8,085 nucleotides of DNA. Origin: Deltaproteobacteria bacterium. Its GTDB lineage: Bacteria; Desulfobacterota; Desulfuromonadia; Desulfuromonadales; BM103. The DNA lies in the NCBI GenBank assembly GCA_006226895.1, contig SBFN01000110.1, positions 1 to 8,085 of the forward strand, given 5' to 3'. The translations under genes and the position numbers were made by a program. This document shows positions 6,945 to 8,085 of this stretch, one piece after another; position 1 is the first letter of the stretch; every line of letters starts with the position of its first letter. The notes under the pieces are model-generated. The model ran no database searches, was not told the DNA's origin, and worked only from the letters and a program-made list of their open reading frames with translations.

Positions 6945-6976
6945 AAAATAAAACGGGCAGGCGATTGGCCTGCCCG
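6945..6976 (-). terminator. Rho-independent terminator (or attenuator) after rpiB
   Basis: On the minus strand CGGGCAGGC (6976-6968) pairs perfectly with GCCTGCCCG (6962-6954) across a 5-base loop, giving a 9-bp GC-rich stem. It is followed at once by TTTTATTTT (6953-6945). It begins 12 bases after the rpiB stop (6989). This is a textbook intrinsic terminator for the fabF-rpiB transcript. Because glyA starts only about 34 bases after the T-run, it may instead allow partial readthrough. Confidence 0.82.
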
Positions 6977-6988
6977 AACTAAGTTGGT

Positions 6989-7444
6989 CTATAACTCACC
7001 GGAACGAACTGCTGCTTCCACCTGGGAGATCTTATCCAGACGGAGCTGATGGCGACCGCCTTCATAGGCTGTATCCAGCCAGACGTTCACCATTTTAATT
7101 GCCAATTCCACAGAAAGGACGCGCCCTCCCAGAACCAGGATGTTGGCATTATTGTGCTCTTTGGCCATCTGAGCCATAAACTCATCAGTTGCCAGGGCCG
7201 CACGAACACCGGGAAACTTGTTAGCAACAATCGACATTCCGATTCCCGTACCGCAAACCAGAATGCCGAGTTCTGCCTCTCCACGAGACACAGCACCGGC
7301 TACTTTTTCACCAAAATCAGGGTAATCTACCGAATTGCCGTTGTTCGTTCCACAATCCTCGACAGCTAGATTGCGAGAAGTAAGAACCTTTACAAGCTCT
7401 TCTTTCATTTCCAGACCGCCATGATCACTTCCGATAAAAAGCAT
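6989..7444 (-). CDS. rpiB: Ribose 5-phosphate isomerase B
   Basis: RpiB interconverts ribose 5-phosphate and ribulose 5-phosphate in the pentose phosphate pathway, as a LacAB/RpiB-family dimer. The 151-residue product (E. coli 149) begins [10 protein letters not shown], with the catalytic region Asp7-His8, and continues with [21 protein letters not shown] (Cys64 and the following Thr/Gly anion hole), and [14 protein letters not shown], where the second conserved His (about 97) and Arg lie. A GTG (7453-7451) overlapping the fabF stop as GTGA could be used, but AAGGTG at 7458-7453 is 8 bases from the ATG at 7444 and overlaps that GTG. The ATG also agrees with the family N-terminus. Galactose 6-phosphate isomerase subunits are relatives, but the single gene and length favour RpiB. 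A terminator follows the stop. Confidence 0.95.
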   Translation of the reverse strand: MLFIGSDHGGLEMKEELVKVLTSRNLAVEDCGTNNGNSVDYPDFGEKVAGAVSRGEAELGILVCGTGIGMSIVANKFPGVRAALATDEFMAQMAKEHNNANILVLGGRVLSVELAIKMVNVWLDTAYEGGRHQLRLDKISQVEAAVRSGEL

Positions 7445-7449
7445 AGTAA

Positions 7450-8085
7450 TCACACCTTACGGAAAAGCAAAGTCGCGTTGGTACCACCAAACCCGAGCGA
7501 GTTGGAAAGAACAACATTCACGTCGGCCTTGCGGGCCTCGTTCGGAACATAGTCAAGGTCACATTCTGGATCAGGTTCGGTATGATTAATGGTTGGTGGG
7601 ACGACACCATTATTAATGGCCAACAGAGAATAGATAGCTTCTACCCCTCCGGCGGCACCAAGGAGATGACCAGTCATGCTTTTGGTCGAGCTGACCATAA
7701 GGTCCTTGGCAGAGTTTCCAAAAACCGACTTGATAGCCAGTGTTTCATAGAGATCGTTAAAAGGTGTCGATGTGCCGTGGGCATTGATATAATCAACCTC
7801 TTCAGGGTTCACACCTGCACCATCCAGAGCCATCTTCATACAGCGTGCAGCGCCCTCCCCACCAGGAGCCGGCGCGGTGAGATGATAAGCGTCGCCGGTC
7901 AAACCGTAACCTGCAACTTCGCCATAGATCTTTGCGCCACGTTTTTTGGCCGATTCGTATTCTTCCAGAATCACAATACCGGCACCCTCACCCATAACGA
8001 AACCGTCACGGTTCTTCTCGAAGGGCCGACTCGCTGCCTGCGGATCATCATTTCGGGTTGAAAGGGCTTTCATAACTGAAAATCC
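7450..8085 (-). CDS. fabF: 3-oxoacyl-[acyl-carrier-protein] synthase II, C-terminal part (cut by window edge)
   Basis: FabF (KAS II) condenses malonyl-ACP with a growing acyl-ACP in type II fatty-acid synthesis. The window holds the last 211 codons; the frame is open through base 8085, so the apparent Met at 8073 is internal and the catalytic Cys lies outside. Visible parts match [35 protein letters not shown] text (here [12 protein letters not shown]), the first active-site His in [11 protein letters not shown], the second His in [15 protein letters not shown], and the C-terminal gate [12 protein letters not shown]. FabB differs in several of these and FabH entirely, so FabF is the best call. 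The TGA stop overlaps the candidate GTG of rpiB by four bases (GTGA). In many bacteria acpP lies directly upstream; that region is not in this window. Confidence 0.95.
   Translation of the reverse strand, partial: GFSVMKALSTRNDDPQAASRPFEKNRDGFVMGEGAGIVILEEYESAKKRGAKIYGEVAGYGLTGDAYHLTAPAPGGEGAARCMKMALDGAGVNPEEVDYINAHGTSTPFNDLYETLAIKSVFGNSAKDLMVSSTKSMTGHLLGAAGGVEAIYSLLAINNGVVPPTINHTEPDPECDLDYVPNEARKADVNVVLSNSLGFGGTNATLLFRKV
7453..7458 (-). promoter_or_regulatory. Ribosome binding site of rpiB, overlapping the fabF stop region
   Basis: AAGGTG on the minus strand ends 8 bases before the ATG at 7444-7442 and overlaps the candidate GTG start at 7453. This placement favours the ATG and implies that ribosomes finishing fabF may reinitiate here. 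Confidence 0.55.

Noticed and set aside
7582..8061. Plus-strand open frame of 159 codons opposite fabF
   Set aside because: It is antisense to conserved KAS II active-site sequence and lacks any recognisable feature.

Overview
The window is an ordinary, dense bacterial housekeeping segment in which every supported gene is on the minus strand, so transcription runs from the right edge to the left edge. Gene content and order (fabF, rpiB, glyA, dCMP deaminase gene, nrdR, ribD, ribE, ribBA, ribH, nusB, a small M17 N-terminal-domain gene, hom), together with protein style, suggest a Gram-negative deltaproteobacterium of the Desulfuromonadales (Geobacter/Desulfuromonas/Pelobacter type). That placement is an inference from remembered gene order and sequence feel; no search was run. 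I see no mobile element, tRNA, rRNA or CRISPR array, and no gap longer than about 90 bases between genes.

Layout in the direction of transcription. (1) The C-terminal half of fabF (fatty-acid elongation) enters at the right edge, and its stop overlaps the candidate GTG of rpiB. rpiB is followed within 12 bases by a convincing Rho-independent terminator (hairpin 6954-6976, then a T-rich run on the minus strand). (2) glyA, the dCMP deaminase gene (comEB type) and nrdR follow with almost no spacing (TAAATG and TGATG junctions). They link one-carbon supply, dUMP supply and control of ribonucleotide reductase. (3) After a 90-base gap that contains a small hairpin come ribD, ribE, ribBA and ribH, a nearly complete riboflavin pathway, followed by nusB. 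(4) nusB overlaps, by ATGA, a 153-residue protein that looks like a stand-alone N-terminal domain of leucyl aminopeptidases. (5) The first 47 codons of a homoserine dehydrogenase gene (hom) run off the left edge.

How the genes fit together. RibBA uses GTP and ribulose 5-phosphate, and RpiB interconverts ribulose 5-phosphate and ribose 5-phosphate. RibD converts the GTP branch to the pyrimidine intermediate, RibH joins the two branches to make lumazine, and RibE dismutates lumazine to riboflavin. GlyA makes the methylene-tetrahydrofolate, and the dCMP deaminase the dUMP, that thymidylate synthesis consumes. NrdR is the transcriptional repressor of ribonucleotide reductase genes. The nrdR-rib-nusB neighbourhood is also known from E. 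coli.

I found no clearly new system. The items most worth a second look are the coupled M17-N orphan, the terminator placed so close upstream of glyA that a separate promoter barely fits, and a Gln at a position of RibBA usually held by a metal-binding His.
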